Shown here: piece by piece, positions 22,035-31,563 of the stretch
How the letters are laid out: every line of letters starts with the position of its first letter
Position numbering within the stretch: position 1 is the stretch's first letter
Assembly: GCA_029817715.1 (NCBI GenBank)
Contig: JARUPY010000577.1
Location: forward strand, 47,536 to 111,535
Direction of reading: 5' to 3'
Origin: Melastoma dodecandrum
Taxonomy: Eukaryota > Streptophyta > Magnoliopsida > Myrtales > Melastomataceae
DNA: 64,000 nucleotides
Made by a program: the position numbers and the translations under genes
The notes under the pieces: generated by a model
Told to the model about the DNA's origin: nothing
Databases searched by the model: none
Seen by the model: only the letters and a program-made list of their open reading frames with translations

Positions 22035-22117
22035 CGCCGACAGCAGGGTTCGAACCTGCGCGGGCATAGCCCAACAGATTTCAAGTCCGTCTCCTTAAAC
22101 CACTCGGACATATCCAG
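22035..22117 (-). tRNA. tRNA-Ser (UGA)-like gene, possibly decayed
   Basis: The minus strand contains a class II tRNA: D-arm TCC..GGA, anticodon arm ACGGA-CTTGAAA-TCTGT with anticodon TGA, a long variable arm with GGGC/GCCC, and a perfect T-arm GCAGG-TTCGAAC-CCTGC. TTTT follows at once, as expected for RNA polymerase III termination. The acceptor stem is weak: pairs 1-72 (C/C) and 3-70 (G/G) do not form, 2-71 and 6-67 are wobble pairs, and the D-loop has an extra T compared with the common plant form. The internal promoter boxes are intact, so it may be transcribed, but charging is doubtful. Confidence 0.75.
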
Positions 22118-22729
22118 AGTGTGGATGACGCATGCTCATAATTTAAATCATCAGAGAGGAGGCCCCGACAAAAGATTAATATAACTCCTGCTCTAACCCA
22201 TAAGTCAGTCATTGCTTCTTAAAACAATAGTGAACAAACCAATCCCAATCTCATTCCACGTACTTCAAAACAGTGTCTAATCTCCCCCTACTTTGCCGCC
22301 TCCTTAAACAGTCCGTAATAACCTAAAAAAGAAAAATCGAATCTTGTCCATGTCTCTCGCCTTCTTTCCTTTTTTACCTCTTGACAGCAAGCTGGGAGAA
22401 GTGAAAAAGTCCCTGCTTTTATCCGTTCCTTCACCGTCCCCTGATTTCCCATGTTCCTATCTGGAGGAGGACCCGCGGTTTGGATTTTCGGAGTACCCAT
22501 CCCATACATCCCACCCTACCGAACCAAACCGAAAGTGTCCTCTTTTGTACTGTTCCTCCAATCCTCATCGGCACCGTGATGTTCTTTGTTCTTTTGCCGA
22601 TCACCCCTACCATCTCTTTCCTCTTCCCAAGAATCAACGGAATTCCCTCGAAAGGGATCGAACCCGGTGATCAAGTTCGCGTTTTTATCTGGAATTGATT
22701 GTTGGGTCTCGTAGATTTCGTGGCAAGGC
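22118..22729 (+). other. 5' flank of the GTD-binding gene
   Basis: Pyrimidine-rich sequence that probably holds the promoter and 5' leader of the next gene. No conserved coding frame was found; short frames on both strands here have no family features. Confidence 0.4.
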
Positions 22730-24460
22730 ATGTCGTCCTGTAGAGGAATCCATTCCTATGGCCTTTTGGATTTGATAGTGGGTTTTGTGTACCTAGCCGT
22801 CGCTTATGTTATGCTCTGGGTAGCCGCCTGGGTGTATGTTGTTTCTAGGTTCCTTGGTGTTATTGGGTTGTTCTTGCCTTGCCCCTGCGAGGGGATACTA
22901 GGGTTTCGTAGCAATGATCTGTGCCTGCGGAGGATTCTCGTCGATTTCCCCCTGAGGAAGATGTTCTATGTTCGGAGCTTGGTCGAGAGGATTTTGGTTA
23001 TGGGCGAGTCTCGTGGCGGTTTGCTTGTTGCTTCGCTTGGCACGGGTAGTTGCGGGAGGGAAATTATGGAGTTGGGAGTCGAGGGCGAGGGTTGTTCTGG
23101 TTCGAAGGCCAGGGATTCAGGCCGAAAGGGAGGTGATGGTTTTGATGTTAAGGGGAAGTCTCCTGAGAATAGGAAGCATTGGTATGGACTTAGGAGGAGG
23201 AAAAAAGGGGGTTTGGGGTATGGAAAGTTAAGGCCTTTGAATCTGGGTAACCCGGAATCTGGGAATAGCTCGGCCTACGACAATATTGAAAAGGTTTCCG
23301 AGGTATCTCAAACGCCGGAAAGCTTCAGTCATGCTGGTGTAATGGAATATCACCTCTTAGGTAAGTGGACTCTTTTTTATTTTGTCTGTGTTTCTAGTAG
23401 TGTGCTAGTTGCAGTTGACATTGAAAGCTTTTGTCTTCCCTAAATTCGAAAGAAGCTTAAAATGAGCGAGTAATCCAGTGACATATCGATTCTCTTAGCT
23501 CCGTGCCCTTTGACGCGGACTGACTTTTAAATATGCTACACAACAGATTCCAAGAAAGCGTCTATTGGGGATAATTTAGGGGAGAAGGCGTGGGACAGTT
23601 ATGAGTTGAGTGAAACATTCAATGGAAGCAATGTCCTGAGTGGGGGAGAAACATCTTCCGTTGAAAATGTATTTGTTGGCAGTCTCGACAACTTGTGCTG
23701 CGATGAGGAAGCTAACAGAAGGATCACAACTCTTGAACAGGCCCTAGCCGAAGAAAAAGCCCGCCGTGCCGCTCTTTACCGTGAATTGGAGGAAGAGAGA
23801 GCTGCTGCTGCCACTGCTGCAGATGAAGCCATGGCGATGATATTTCGGCTGCAGGAGGAGAAGGCGATGATAGAAATGGAAGTTAGGCAGAGCCAGAGGT
23901 TTATAGAAGAAAAGGCCGCTTACGATGAGGAGGAGATGAACATCCTCAAAGAGATTCTTATTCGGAGGGAGAGGGAAAGCTTCTTCTTGGAGAATGAACT
24001 CCAAGCCTACAAACTGGCTTCGTCTTCAGACGAAAGTATTGACGATATCTCAAAACATACTGCGGATGTCTTACGACGAAGGCCTTCGTCCCTAATTCAC
24101 CCGGACGAGGAAGACGAAAACAGGGCGAGTCGAGCCCGTCATCTTCAGACCTCCGAGGACGAAGTAGAAGCAGTGTACGACGTTCACGTCGTCGATGACA
24201 CAACCGGACATGGAAGTGGAGGTGCCGAAGAATCAAAGCAAGAGAACCGTAATAGTTGCAAGGACGACAGACAGCAGCTCGACAGGGAAGTCGAGTGGCT
24301 TACAGAGACGCGGAGAATTGTTCAGGAGGGCAAGGAGAAGCTGAGGTCGTCAGGGAAAAGCAAGGATAGTAGTAGGAGTACGACACAGGTGAATTTGGGG
24401 GAGGACATAGGCTCGCAGCTCCGGGAGATCGAGGGGAGAACGGGTCCTTCTCGGCGCTGA
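22730..24460 (+). CDS. GTD-binding (DUF593) protein, myosin-receptor type
   Basis: Two exons (22730-23360, 23547-24460) give 514 residues. The N-terminus has a hydrophobic membrane segment (LLDLIVGFVYLAVAYVMLWV, about 12-31, with more apolar residues after). The C-terminal half holds the GTD-binding coiled coil at about 263-365: EEANRRITTLEQALAEEKAR, LYRELEEERAAAATAADEAM, MIEMEVRQSQRFIEEKAAYD and ESFFLENELQAYK. This domain binds the globular tail of plant myosin XI, and family members (MyoB proteins, zein-binding FLOURY1) are vesicle or ER membrane receptors for myosin. The exon join falls at a one-base phase and restores an Asp codon. The family fits well; individual subgroup not determined. 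Confidence 0.88.
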
Positions 24461-25172
24461 TATCACCGCTAGATTTGCTTCTCGAGTTTCTCGGGGGGTT
24501 ATAAGTCTCTTAGCAGAAGGCAGGAAGCAAGGCATCGTAAAGAAAGGTGTGGTTGTAGTTTGCTTGCAGTTTTTCAGCGTTGGGAGTGTGCATATTATAC
24601 GACTTGTTGAGTTTTGTCTGTTTTTTCATCTTCTTTTGGGATTTGGAAAGTAAATATCCAAATAAAGCATCATCCATCATTGATTGATAATGGCGGGTCC
24701 AGGCTGGCAGATATGGAAATAAATACGTTTTCCAGGCCCGTTATACCCGTAAGGTCCCTCATCAATGGAAGTGATGTTTAACATTTGGACACATCAAAAG
24801 CCGAGCCCGATTCAGGATAATGGGCGGGCCAACCGGTCCGGGCGGGTTCTCGGGTCCGGGCCCGTAATACTCACAATCTAATAAGCCCCAGGTTTCGACC
24901 GTCGTTTCCTCTGCGGGTCCTCCCTCAATCCCACGATCCATTTTTCTCCAGGGAAAGAGGGAAATGTCCAGTTCACCGCAGTCGACGAAATCACGACCTG
25001 AAATGATATTCCATTTTATAGTTAAAAAAATAAGATTTTATTTCATTTACAACAAAAGCGATTACATTTACAAACGAATTCTCACTGTGTCGTAACTATA
25101 TTTTCCGCAAGAAAAAAGAATATGAATGAACATTCAAAATGCCTAAAAACCTGTGAAATGCATGTAAGCATA
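24461..25172. other. 3' flank of the GTD-binding gene
   Basis: Likely 3' UTR (AATAAA-like signal near 24661) followed by unremarkable sequence with GGGCCGGGC-type repeats at about 24820-24870. No gene seen. Confidence 0.4.
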
Positions 25173-25177
25173 TAAGG

Positions 25178-26015
25178 TGTCACAGGTGCAAGACGAGGGT
25201 CGGAGCCCATTGTCTTCGGAAGCTTGAACGTGGCTGCTTGGGCGGCGTCCATGGGTCGGAGCGCATGGACAACAGCGAGCGTTGGTGCGTTCGTTGACAC
25301 TTGAAGGATCAAGTGAAGGTTCGAGTCGGTGCTCGGACGATGATGCTGGCACGAGGCGCAACGTGGCCAGAATACTCAAGCGCGGTGGCTTGAGAGGATG
25401 CTCGTGAGCGGTCTCATGAGCGAAGTGTTCGTGAAGAGGCACGAGTGTGGACGGTCTTGGTCGCAAAGGTACGAGAGATCGAAAGAGTGAGCTTGAACGC
25501 ATCCTTTGGTGAAGGGGCGTCCATGAAAGGACGTGTCCCTTGAGAAGGGAACGTCCACCCCTTGAAGAGGGGCGATTGCTAGGAAGGTGGGCACCCCTTC
25601 CGAAGAGGGGGATCCCAAGGGGGGCCCCTTTCCGAAGAGGTGGGATCCCAAGGGGGGGCCCCCTTTCGAAGAGGTGGGATCCCAAGGGGGGCTTCTTTCC
25701 CAAGAGAGGGGATTCAAGGGGGCTTAGGGGCAGTTGTGTTGGGCACTCCCTGAAGCAATGTATCTATTCGTGTAATGTTGTATTGTATGGTGAATAGCCA
25801 CGAACCCCTATAAGAAGGCTTGTAAAGGGGCGATGCAATGTAATTGAGTGTTGTACCATTGTTCTAATAAAGATTGGGATTACTTGAAAGGGAACGTGAG
25901 ATATTCGAAAGGCTTCCGCTGGGTTGAGTGTTTTGGGTGGCTGGTCGTGCTAGTTTTGGGAGTGCGACGCCGCACAGGGTGGGTTTACTTGATAGAGCGA
26001 AATACCCCTGTGACA
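25178..26015 (+). repeat. 5' LTR
   Basis: 838 bp, TG...CA with a 9-bp terminal inverted repeat. U3 carries a tandem array at about 25590-25720 built on GGGATCCCAAGGGGGGC with a period near 33 bp. A TATA-like TATAAG is at 25809 and AATAAA at 25866, which would delimit U3, R and U5. Confidence 0.93.
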
Positions 26016-26017
26016 GT

Positions 26018-26029
26018 TGGCATCAGAGC
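26018..26029 (+). promoter_or_regulatory. Retrotransposon primer-binding site (tRNA-Met)
   Basis: TGGCATCAGAGC, two bases after the 5' LTR, matches the initiator tRNA-Met 3' end at 11 of 12 positions. Confidence 0.85.
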
Positions 26030-26046
26030 GTGGTTTCGTGTGGGCG

Positions 26047-27300
26047 ATGGCTTTGCCGATCACTGAACGATTTGGCCGATTGGAAAGGTTGATGGGCGAG
26101 TCTTCAACTGGGGATTCCACCCCAATCTTTGAGAGGATGGACGAGTTGGTGACCGGTATGGGACGGTTGGATGAGTTGGTGGCCGGTATGGGACGGCTTG
26201 AGTCAACGCTCAACTCGTTGGGCACGGTGGTGGATAGGTTGTGTAGCCAACACGCTGACTTGGAGGATGAGATAGCGATCCTCAAGCGGGCGGTGGCTTC
26301 TTCTACTGTTGGTGGGGAGGCACGCTCACGGGTAAGGATTCCCGAACCTCAATCTTTTAACGGGTGTCGCGATGCGAAAGTGTTGCAGAATTTCTTGTGG
26401 GACGTGGAGTAATACTTCATAGCGACAAGGGTGCCCGAGAAAGTGAAAGTGTTGATAGCGCGATGTATCTAATGGGGGATGGAAAGTTGTGGTGGCGGAG
26501 CAGGATGTCGGATGACTTGAGTGCGGGTCGTCCACCGATCGATACTTGGGCAACTCTCAAGAAAGAATTGGCGGACCAATTTCAACCTTGCAATTCGAGT
26601 TGGGTTGCAAGGGAGGCGCTGAAGAGCCTCAAGCAAACCAGCACCGTGAGGGAATACGTGAAGAACTTCACGTCGTTGATGCTGGAGATTGCGGACATGT
26701 CCGAGGCGGACAGACTCTTCAATTTCCTTGACAGACTTCAATCGTGGGCACAGTTGGAACTGAGGCAGCGAGGCGTACAGGGCCTATCCTCAGCGATTGC
26801 GGCTGCGGATGCTCTAGTTGATCTTCGGATAGGAGGGGGCAGCGAGAAAAGGGGAAGGTACGTGACTAGCGAGAATGGGTCACGCGACGATGAGCACAAC
26901 GATATACATGAAGGTCGTGAGTGGCTGGCGCGGGGCGACGGCGACGACCAAGGGAATCATGCGAGGGGCAGAACGTGGGACGAGCGAAGGACGGATCATA
27001 AGGCTCGGTGGGCTGTTTCCTTTGTGGCGGTCCTCATAGGACAAGAGAGTGTCCGAAGAGAGAGGGGTCGAACGTTGGTGCTGCGATCGAGAAAGGTACC
27101 TCTAACCCATCTCGTCTAACTTCACTACAGATCGTTGGTGCGATGCAAGTGAAGAATGATACGACGGTCGAAAAAGAGATGGCCATGCAGCCGGGAGATG
27201 GTTGCGTGAACCGTGACGAAGGACGCCCACAGAAGGACAAGGACGTAGAGAAGGCGTGCCTTGGAAGGGTGTCGACGAGGGCGTCGACTCTTTCTGGTGG
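26047..27300 (+). pseudogene. Gag-like gene of the TR-GAG element, broken
   Basis: The frame starts at ATG 26047 and encodes a heptad-rich N-terminus, then the retrotransposon-gag fold (MYLMGDGKLWWRSR, WATLKKELADQF, LKQTSTVREYVKNFTSLM) and a single CCHC knuckle (CFLCGGPHRTREC) near 27012-27050. It is broken by a TAA at 26410-26412, a frameshift near 26460 just before MYLMGDG, and a second frameshift near 27005 between the gag core and the knuckle. After the knuckle the frame continues to about 27300 without a polymerase. The sequence type is Ty3/gypsy-like (PF03732 gag), although the primer is tRNA-Met. Confidence 0.8.
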
Positions 27301-27306
27301 GGGAGG
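27296..27306 (+). promoter_or_regulatory. Polypurine tract of the retrotransposon
   Basis: GGTGGGGGAGG, almost all purines, ends two bases before the 3' LTR, the standard site for plus-strand priming. Confidence 0.7.
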
Positions 27307-27308
27307 TT

Positions 27309-28146
27309 TGTCACAGGTGCAAGACGAGTGTCGGAGCCCATCGTCTTCGGAAGCTTGAGCGTGGCTGCTTGGGCGGCGTCCATGGGTCAGAGCGCATGGA
27401 CAACAGCGAGCGTTGGTGCGTTCGTTAACACTTGAAGGATCAAGTGAAGGTTCGAGTCGGTGCTCGGACGATGATGCTGGCACGAGGCGCAACGTGGCCA
27501 GAATACTCAAGCGCGGTGGCTGGAGAGGATGCTCGTGGGCGGTCTCATGAGCGAAGTGGTCGTGAAGAGGCACGAGTGTGGACGGTCTTGGTCGCAAAGG
27601 TACGAGAGATCGAAAGAGTGTGCTTGGACGCATCCTTTGGTGAAGGGGCGTCCATGAAAGGACGTGTCCCTTGAGAAGGGAACGTCCACCCCTTGAAGAG
27701 GGGCGATTGCTAGGAAGGTGGGCACCCCTTCCGAAGAGGGGGATCCCAAGGGGGGCTTCCTTCCGAAGAGGTGGGATCCCAAGGGGGGGCCCCCTTCCGA
27801 AGAGGTGGGATCCCAAGGGGGGCTTCCTTCCAATGAAGGGGACTCAAAGGGGGCTTAGGGGCAGTTGTGTTGGGCACTCCCCGAAGCATTGTATCCATTC
27901 GTGTAAAGTTGTGTTGTATGGTGAATAGCCACGAACCCCTATAAGAAGGCTTGTAAAGGGGCGAGGCAATGCAATTGAGTGTTGTACCATTGTTCTAATA
28001 AAGATTGGGATTACTTGAAAGGGAACGTGAGATATTCGAAAGGCTTCCGCTGGGTTGAGTGTTTTGGGTGGCTGGTCGTGCTAGTTTTGGGAGTGCGACG
28101 CCGCACAGGGTGGGTTTACTTGATAGAGCGAAATACCCCTGTGACA
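27309..28146 (+). repeat. 3' LTR
   Basis: 838 bp, the same length as the 5' LTR. Differences are spread over the first about 660 bp; the last about 175 bp, from the sequence AATTGAGTGTTGTACC to the end, are identical in both copies. Confidence 0.93.
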
Positions 28147-28151
28147 TAAGG

Positions 28152-29780
28152 TATGACACATACTCACTTAACGGACTTCTACTTCTCCAACTCCATCCGT
28201 CGTCTTCATTTCACCTCCGGCAACCTGTCCGCTCTGATATCATGAAGGCTTAGATTAGATGACAATCATCGTCCTCCTCTGTTCATTCGCCCAAAACCTT
28301 AACCACACACTTTTTACTCCAAGAATATTATGTATATCCACACCAACCACTCCGCGCACACACCACTCAATTTGATGCTTCAGGGTCCATGGGCTCACAT
28401 CTATAGTCGGTGCATAATGCCAGTGAAAATACCCATGTAAGGCCAGAGACTGTATGAACTCTCCGCAATAGAAACCGTCCGAGCAACCAAGCTAAATCAA
28501 TAGTTGCTACCATGCCCAAGAAGTCTTTGGGATTCGTCCAAGACCACAGAACAAACGCATGCTCCGTGACAATCCCCAGAACCTACAACAAAAGAAGCTG
28601 ACATGAGTTTCCTTCGCATGTATTCCTGGGAAATACAGTATAATTCTTCACCATGCTGAGTGATAAAGGTTATGCCAACATAAGAAAATTTAACATTTTT
28701 CATCACACTGAAGGGACACGCAAGAAAGGATGTCAAAGGCAACAGAAGCAGGATCTGAAATTCTGGCAGCATCTCCTGATATCTTCTTCGTCAATAATAT
28801 CAATCAGATTACATCATAACAATTACCCCCTTCGAGCATGCAAACAACAGATGTTGTAATTGCGCATAAAACTACCAAAGAAAAGCAGAAAGCATATTCT
28901 TTGACGATGACTGTAGACCTCAGAACATGAGGAATGTCAGATTACTATGAACAGGCAATAGGTTTTCAGATATCAGATAAAACGGTCATGCAGGCACATA
29001 TAAAGAATCTGTACGGTAAACAACTAGTAGTAGAGTGCAGAGAAATCAAGATCCAAAATGCTATAGCTGTTTCTTTATTCCCCTATCCAGTTACCTACCT
29101 GCTCTCTTGTGTCGGTCAATAGATGTGATATCGATATCCCCTATCCAGTTACCTACATCTATCATTACCTACCTGAAATGCCCAATACCATTCCCAACCC
29201 TTACGCTAACTTTTTATTTTGCTCTTTTGAAAAAAAACGCAACAAATGGTATTAGAGTCACGTATATGGGTCGTTAACTATGCCGAATTTTAAAATAACA
29301 TTTGTTAAGTTAGGCTTAGACTATAATATCCCCTTATTACAAGCCACTAAATACATTGGTTAAAAAAGAGAATAGTGACAATTTTTTTAAGGTTGTTTGT
29401 GAAATGTAAGAGAAGAAAAGAAAACAACCCCATAATAAACAAATGCGTTAGAATCGCTCAAACTGTGATTTCTCCTTCTCCCATCCAAAAAAAAAAGACA
29501 AACCAGGATATCCAATGCCTCCCTTGTCTGAAGAATCCTTCCGTCTCAAAAGCTTTTTTTGGTCCAAAATTCCCTCCCTTCCCTCCCTCCCTCCCTCCGA
29601 AGGAAGCCAAAGCCTTTGGATAATCCAGGACTCGGATACCTGCTGCTACCAAGGACCTTGTCCAGTAGTGTGACGAGGGTGTGGAGGAACTTCCAGGATC
29701 GGCAGTAACTCCTGCGTCCCCCTACCCAGCTCCCTAGTTCTAGGTCGTTTTCGCGCCGGAAAAAGTTTTTTTATTACATC
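28152..29780. other. Region between the retrotransposon and the acidic RING gene
   Basis: No gene supported. AT-rich with A-runs and CCCT repeats at 29575-29600. TGGTATTAGAGTC at 29247-29259 resembles a decayed retroelement primer site. The promoter of the RING gene should lie at the right end. Confidence 0.4.
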
Positions 29781-30708
29781 ATGGCGGAGGAGAGCTCTCA
29801 AGGAGGCGGCGACAATCAGGTTTTTTGTTGTTCTTGTCATTTTGTCGAATTTCCCGAGAGAATGCCGACATTGTTATTTTCATTGACATGTTGTCGATTG
29901 CCGCGGGCGGGTCGATGATGTTATTTAGGTGACTGTTCAGGCCAATGACTCGACGAGTCAGCCGGGCCTCCGGCCGATGATGATGCGCCGCACGTCGACC
30001 CGTCACAATGGTTCCATGCAGGGCACGGGCGACACGGATGAGCCCATGCCTACGAGCACGCAAGATAAGGCATCCATGCGGCGCTACGGTTCAACGAGAA
30101 CAGGTTCCATGAGGTGCGACTCTTCCAGGTCCTTGGGTCGGTCAGAGAGCTCCCTCCTCGGCAAGGACAGCGACCCGGACCTACTCGGGAGCGAATCGGG
30201 ACGGTTCTCTCGGCGAGGGACGAACAATTATTCCGACGATCGTCCGATATCAGCAAGAGAGGCCGCAGCAGCTCAGGAGGCCTCGGAGGCTGAAGCTGCT
30301 GCTGCTGCCGCCGCCGCTGCCGCCACCACCGCTGCAAGGGAGGAGGAGGAGGAGGAGGAGGAAGAGAACGGGGGGTTGTTAGGGGAAGGAAAGTCGGGTG
30401 ACGAGCAGCCAGAGAGGTTTTCGCTGATGGACTTGTTGGAGCAGACGGACGAGCAGATGGGGTGGACGGGATCAAGTTACATGATGAGGGACGATGACGA
30501 GGACGAGGACGATGAGGAGGAGGAGGAGGAGGAGGAGGTGGCCGAGGAGGAAAGGAGCTGTACGGTGTGCCAGGTGAAACACAAGGGGGCACGGTCGGGG
30601 CCATGCGGGCATTCCTTCTGCAGGCTGTGTTCGAAGGAGCTTCGAGCGGGCAACGGCAACTGCCCGGCCTGCAACGACTTCAACCTGGAAATCGTGGAGG
30701 TTTTCTAA
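29781..30708 (+). CDS. Acidic RING-finger protein, probable E3 ubiquitin ligase
   Basis: Two exons (29781-29819 and 29929-30708) give 272 residues. Exon 1 encodes MAEESSQGGGDNQ. The middle is Arg/Ser-rich, then has Ala, Glu and Asp runs (low complexity, about residues 125-150 and 195-220). The C-terminal 50 residues form a C3HC4-type RING: CTVCQVKH, then CGHSFCRLC and CPACNDF, ending EIVEVF. RINGs of this kind recruit E2 enzymes. A NAGNAG-like choice exists at exon 2 (29929 or 29941), both in frame, adding or removing VTVQ. Large minus-strand frames over the acidic runs are shadows. Confidence 0.82.
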
Positions 30709-31563
30709 TAATAATAACATAACACACCGACTCTCTGATTTTTGTTTAGCCACCATTTCTCCCGGTGGGTCCCCCTTATGTTTTTCCTTTTACCTTTTAC
30801 TGCTCATCTTTACTTTCTCAAATTTAAGACAGTCGACCCAAGGTTTTGATCGGACAGATACACTAAGTCCCAGATTTCCATTTTAAGTCTTGGAAAAAAC
30901 AAGTATAAATGAATTGTGACTTGACAGGCGTAACGTGAACACGACGTGGTAATAATAACGCACACTTCTTCGTCACTTTTACGCTCCGTTCGTTTCGGTA
31001 GAAAAGGAAAGGAAATGGACGGAAAACACTCGAGCGTTCGAGGACATGTCGGCCAGTCGATGACCTAAATGTATAATAAAATAAGTTATTAACGAAAGAA
31101 GAAAGTCGGTCTACCATATGGCTATATTTAATAAACAAATAACAAATATGTTGAAATTCCCCGTAAATCATACAATCACCTATTTTTTTATTAAAAAAAA
31201 AACTGAAGAATTGATACATAACATCAGAAATAAAGCTTCTTCATGTCAAAGTCAAACTACCGATAAAACGGGCCGTTCAGGGTGGTGACTGCCCATGTTG
31301 GTCTGGTTTTGGGCCTGAGATCCGACCCGAAACGGGATTTGACGCAGGAATCTCGGGGTATGTGATATTTTTTGTTTCTTAGAAATTCTGGTTTTTTTTT
31401 TATCTGCTGGAAAGCCAATGTCGTGTAATAAAGGGGCGGGGGGTTGCTTGGGAGATTTGAGGAAAATACGTGGTTTGTTTCTGTCGATCGTCGCCCCCTT
31501 TTGTTTGCTTCCGTGACTGCTTAATTGAGGCTAAGGCTAGGGTTAGGGTTTGCTTGTTTGGCG
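30709..31563. other. Intergenic region with telo-box promoter
   Basis: AT-rich 3' flank of the RING gene, then the 5' region of the SAM gene. At 31538-31551 the plus strand reads TAGGGTTAGGGTTT, two telomere-type units (telo-box), just before the SAM-gene start; such boxes are common in 5' leaders of growth-related plant genes. Confidence 0.55.

Larger units (their letters stand above)
25173..28151 (+). mobile_element. Gag-only short LTR retrotransposon (TR-GAG type) with 5-bp target duplications
   Basis: A complete element: 5' LTR 25178-26015, primer site, 1.3-kb internal part with a gag-like gene only, polypurine tract 27296-27306, 3' LTR 27309-28146. The LTRs are both 838 bp and begin TGTCACAGG and end CCTGTGACA. 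The 5-bp direct repeat TAAGG flanks both ends (25173-25177 and 28147-28151). No protease, RT, RNase H or integrase is present, so it must be mobilised by another element. Structure and size match the TR-GAG class of non-autonomous plant elements. By hand I count roughly 25-30 differences between the LTRs (about 3%), so it is a fairly recent insertion. Confidence 0.92.

Noticed and set aside
25143..25703. Long minus-strand frames in the 5' LTR, with twins at 27034-27816
   Set aside because: Produced by the GC-rich tandem repeats of the LTR; the repeated sequence is regulatory, not coding.
29247..29259. TGGTATTAGAGTC, similar to a tRNA-Met primer site
   Set aside because: No LTR ends or gag-pol remains around it; a short match is expected by chance in AT-rich DNA.
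30050..30604. 184-codon minus-strand frame rich in Pro and Leu
   Set aside because: Shadow of the acidic Glu/Asp/Ala runs of the RING gene.
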